Positions 6,465-7,736 of a DNA stretch of 7,736 nt are shown here, piece after piece. The position numbers and the translations under genes were made by a program. How positions within the stretch are numbered: the first letter of the stretch is position 1; each line of letters begins with the position of its first letter. Origin of the DNA: Pseudomonadota bacterium (GTDB lineage: Bacteria; Pseudomonadota; Alphaproteobacteria; Rhizobiales; Hyphomicrobiaceae). Below the pieces are notes generated by a model. It ran no database searches. It was not told where the DNA came from and saw only the letters and a list, made by a program, of their open reading frames with translations. The stretch spans positions 1 to 7,736 of the forward strand of contig JAEYYQ010000153.1 in the NCBI GenBank assembly GCA_023428365.1, given 5' to 3'.

Positions 6465-7022
6465 ATGACACGCTCGGAGAAGGACAAGATGCTGGCCGGG
6501 GAGCTCTATGATGCCAGCGCTCCGGAACTCCAATCCGAGGTGGCGGCGACACGCAGGTGGCTCGCCCGCTACAATAGCTCACTCGGCATGTCGACCACCG
6601 AGCGACGCGCTCTTCTGCTGGAACGTCTCGGCGCGGTCGGTGAGGGCGCGGTGATCCTACCGCCGTTTCATTGCGACTACGGCTACAACATCCAGATCGG
6701 AGCGGGTGTATTTCTGAATTTCAATTGCGTCATCCTCGATGTGACGGCGATCACCGTCGGCGATCGTACTCAGATCGGACCGGGCGTGCAGATCCTTGCG
6801 GCCGACCACCCGCGCGATCCAAAAGCACGGGCGTCTGGTTTGGAGTATGGGCGCCCGATCCGGATCGGGCATAACGTCTGGATCGGCGGCGGTGCAATCA
6901 TTCTGCCGGGTGTCTCTATAGGCAACGACGCGCTGATCGGCGCAGGCAGCGTCGTGACCCGCGACGTTCCCCCCGGCGCCACCGCCTTCGGCAACCCGGC
7001 ACGCCTGCAGAACCGACGGTAA
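6465..7022 (+). CDS. Maltose/galactoside-type sugar O-acetyltransferase (LacA/Maa/NodL family)
   Basis: A 185-residue left-handed beta-helix enzyme that would move acetyl from acetyl-CoA to a sugar hydroxyl in the cytoplasm. The N-terminal Mac domain is clear: SEKDKMLAGELYDASAPEL (4-22), then a helical region to about 57. The hexapeptide-repeat region runs from about 60 to 178, with PPFHCDYGYNIQIGAGVFLN (66-85), DRTQIGPGVQI (100-110), IRIGHNVWIGGGAIILPGVSIGNDALIGAGSVVTRDVP (132-169) and a closing GNPA (176-179). His115 in AADHP sits where the family's catalytic His is found. The length equals the family norm (about 183-203). ATG 6465 is preferred over an upstream GTG at 6324 because GAGG (6456-6459) lies 5 bases before it and the family motif begins at residue 4. 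The acceptor sugar cannot be told; the nodulation enzyme NodL is one relative, but nothing here indicates a nodulation locus. It stands alone, divergent from the efflux operon. Confidence 0.92.
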   Translation: MTRSEKDKMLAGELYDASAPELQSEVAATRRWLARYNSSLGMSTTERRALLLERLGAVGEGAVILPPFHCDYGYNIQIGAGVFLNFNCVILDVTAITVGDRTQIGPGVQILAADHPRDPKARASGLEYGRPIRIGHNVWIGGGAIILPGVSIGNDALIGAGSVVTRDVPPGATAFGNPARLQNRR

Positions 7023-7108
7023 CACTCATAGAGAATGCGCGCGGCCGCGGCGACCACGCCAACGACATTCAGTCAGCGAATTTTGGATTGTTGAGACATA
7101 ACAGACCT

Positions 7109-7135
7109 CACTCCCGTGTGTGCACGGGGTGTTTT
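7109..7135 (+). terminator. Intrinsic terminator of the acetyltransferase gene
   Basis: CCCGTG (7113-7118), loop TGTG, CACGGG (7123-7128) form a perfect 6-bp stem. With T7112 bulged out, CAC (7109-7111) pairs with GTG (7129-7131), giving 9 bp. TTTT (7132-7135) follows on the + strand. It lies about 90 bases after the acetyltransferase stop and before the opposing tRNA gene. The T tract is short, so efficiency may be moderate. Confidence 0.55.
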
Positions 7136-7173
7136 CGAGATCCGCAGACTGTGAGCTAAGTCATTGATTTAAA

Positions 7174-7249
7174 TGGTGCCCAGGGGAGGAATTGAACCAC
7201 CGACACTGCGATTTTCAGTCGCATGCTCTACCAACTGAGCTACCTGGGC
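7174..7249 (-). tRNA. tRNA-Phe (anticodon GAA)
   Basis: The - strand gives a full 76-base cloverleaf with encoded CCA. The acceptor stem GCCCAGG pairs with CCTGGGC, then discriminator A and CCA. The D arm is GCTC-AGTTGGTA-GAGC. The anticodon arm is TGCGA-CTGAAAA-TCGCA with anticodon GAA, so it is Phe. The variable loop is GTGTC. The T arm is GGTGG-TTCAATT-CCTCC, which contains one U-U mismatch at its third pair (51-63). It lies 40 bases after the yacG stop on the same strand and could be processed from the maf-yacG transcript or have its own promoter. I found no duplicated 3' end that would indicate an integrated element. Confidence 0.96.
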
Positions 7250-7289
7250 ATCGCCTGCGGTGGCCATCAGCGACCGCAAGGCTCGGGCG

Positions 7290-7529
7290 TTATAGTGGCT
7301 TGCCTCTCGGCTGTCCAGGGCCATCACCACCTTGTGGGCCTGCTTCGTCACCGTCTTCATCGTCATCCCCGCCCTGGACCGGGATGGCATAGGCGCCGCG
7401 CAGCCAACGCGACAAATCAATGTCCGCACAACGGCTTGAACAGAACGGCGCGAAGGCTTGCTCTGTCGGCCCCTGGCAGATGGGGCAGCGTCCGCGCGGA
7501 CGGCTCTCCTTGTTGTCAGTCTGACTCAT
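7290..7529 (-). CDS. yacG: YacG, zinc-ribbon DNA gyrase inhibitor
   Basis: A 79-residue zinc-ribbon protein. YacG of E. coli binds the GyrB side of DNA gyrase and blocks its DNA binding. The four zinc ligands are Cys15 and Cys18 (CPIC) and Cys30 and Cys34 (CSSRC), giving C-X2-C-X11-C-X3-C. The family signature continues as DLSRWLRGAYAIP (38-50). The last 29 residues form a Gly-rich tail with an acidic cluster DDDEDGDE (55-62), slightly longer than in the roughly 65-residue E. coli protein. ATG 7529 is chosen because the family's sequence begins just before the first Cys pair. The frame extends upstream, but that part overlaps maf. The start is 22 bases after the maf stop. The likely ribosome site AGGGAGG (7543-7549) is 13 bases away and can be paired in a hairpin. 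Confidence 0.9.
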   Translation of the reverse strand: MSQTDNKESRPRGRCPICQGPTEQAFAPFCSSRCADIDLSRWLRGAYAIPVQGGDDDEDGDEAGPQGGDGPGQPRGKPL

Positions 7530-7532
7530 TGT

Positions 7533-7548
7533 GAGAGGTGCACCTCCC
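7533..7548 (-). promoter_or_regulatory. Hairpin covering the yacG ribosome binding site
   Basis: On the - strand GGGAGG, loop TGCA, CCTCTC forms a 6-bp stem (one G-U pair) in the 22-base maf-yacG gap. The centre is a perfect 12-bp DNA palindrome, GAGGTGCACCTC (7535-7546). The left arm is the only good Shine-Dalgarno match for yacG, so pairing would hide it. Ribosomes finishing maf, whose stop is at 7552-7554, would open it, consistent with translational coupling. This role is inferred. Confidence 0.35.
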
Positions 7549-7551
7549 TGA

Positions 7552-7736
7552 CTATGAACCGGCAACGTCTGCTGAGCGGGCCCATGAGAAATGGACGGGG
7601 TAGCCCTCTGAGAGAAGCAGACCCGTCGTCTCGGCCAGCGGCAGCCCCACAACGTTGGTGTAGGAGCCGATGATCTTCTGTACGAAGCAACCAGCAAGGC
7701 CCTGGATTGCATAGCCGCCAGCCTTACCCTGCCACT
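7552..7736 (-). CDS. maf: Maf-family nucleotide pyrophosphatase (C-terminal part; 5' end outside window)
   Basis: On the - strand, from the window edge, one frame is open for 61 codons and ends with TAG at 7552-7554. It reads [20 protein letters not shown], then [16 protein letters not shown], then a C-terminal stretch with [23 protein letters not shown] and [11 protein letters not shown] are hallmark C-terminal motifs of the Maf/YhdE nucleoside-triphosphate pyrophosphatases, cytoplasmic house-cleaning enzymes that hydrolyse non-canonical or modified NTPs and have been linked to septum formation. The N-terminal substrate loop and most catalytic residues lie outside the window. It is upstream of yacG in the same direction with a 22-base gap, so the two probably form an operon. 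Confidence 0.93.
   Translation of the reverse strand, partial: WQGKAGGYAIQGLAGCFVQKIIGSYTNVVGLPLAETTGLLLSEGYPVHFSWARSADVAGS

Noticed and set aside
5074..6468. 464-codon open frame on the + strand opposite the efflux adaptor
   Set aside because: The adaptor on the - strand has unmistakable lipoyl and barrel motifs; the antisense product has no recognisable domain and is rich in Arg and Cys.
7041..7048. GC-rich palindrome GCGGCCGC after the acetyltransferase
   Set aside because: It is a short self-complementary run expected in GC-rich DNA, without T tract or repeat context.
7174..7249. tRNA-Phe 3' end as an attachment site for an integrated element
   Set aside because: No duplicate of the tRNA 3' end is seen elsewhere in the window and no integrase or mobile genes are present.

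Overview
The window looks like chromosomal DNA of an alphaproteobacterium, most likely of the order Hyphomicrobiales (Rhizobiales). The basis is moderately high G+C, GC-rich third codon positions, and a maf, yacG, tRNA-Phe run on one strand, an order I recall from rhizobial genomes. The genus cannot be fixed by eye. I see no insertion sequence, phage gene, CRISPR array, toxin-antitoxin pair or other mobile or defence element.

Layout from left to right. The 3' end of secF (protein translocase) enters on the + strand and stops at 312. It converges on a BASS-family transporter gene on the - strand (397-1269), and a strong 14-bp inverted repeat lies between the two stops. After a 250-bp gap that may hold a 40-codon - strand ORF, a small acidic conserved-type protein of unknown function is encoded on the + strand (1523-1747). 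It is followed by a structured convergent region with a hairpin, an intrinsic terminator and a second large inverted repeat (1814-1928). A two-gene tripartite-efflux operon then occupies the - strand: a periplasmic adaptor (5098-6159) and an RND/HAE1 inner-membrane permease (2005-5091), separated by 6 bp. Neither an outer-membrane channel gene nor a regulator gene is in the window. A 305-bp divergent intergenic region separates this operon from a maltose/galactoside-type sugar O-acetyltransferase gene on the + strand (6465-7022), which has its own terminator (about 7109-7135). The window closes on the - strand with the 3' part of maf, then yacG (zinc-ribbon gyrase inhibitor), then tRNA-Phe(GAA).

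The adaptor and permease together would form an envelope drug or solute exporter that borrows a TolC-type channel encoded elsewhere. The other genes are housekeeping or stand-alone. I do not find a convincing undescribed system. The observations most worth a second look are the in-frame reading that continues 17 codons past the permease stop as a charged helix-like tail, the structured RNA-like segment at 1814-1928, and a hairpin that would mask the yacG ribosome binding site.
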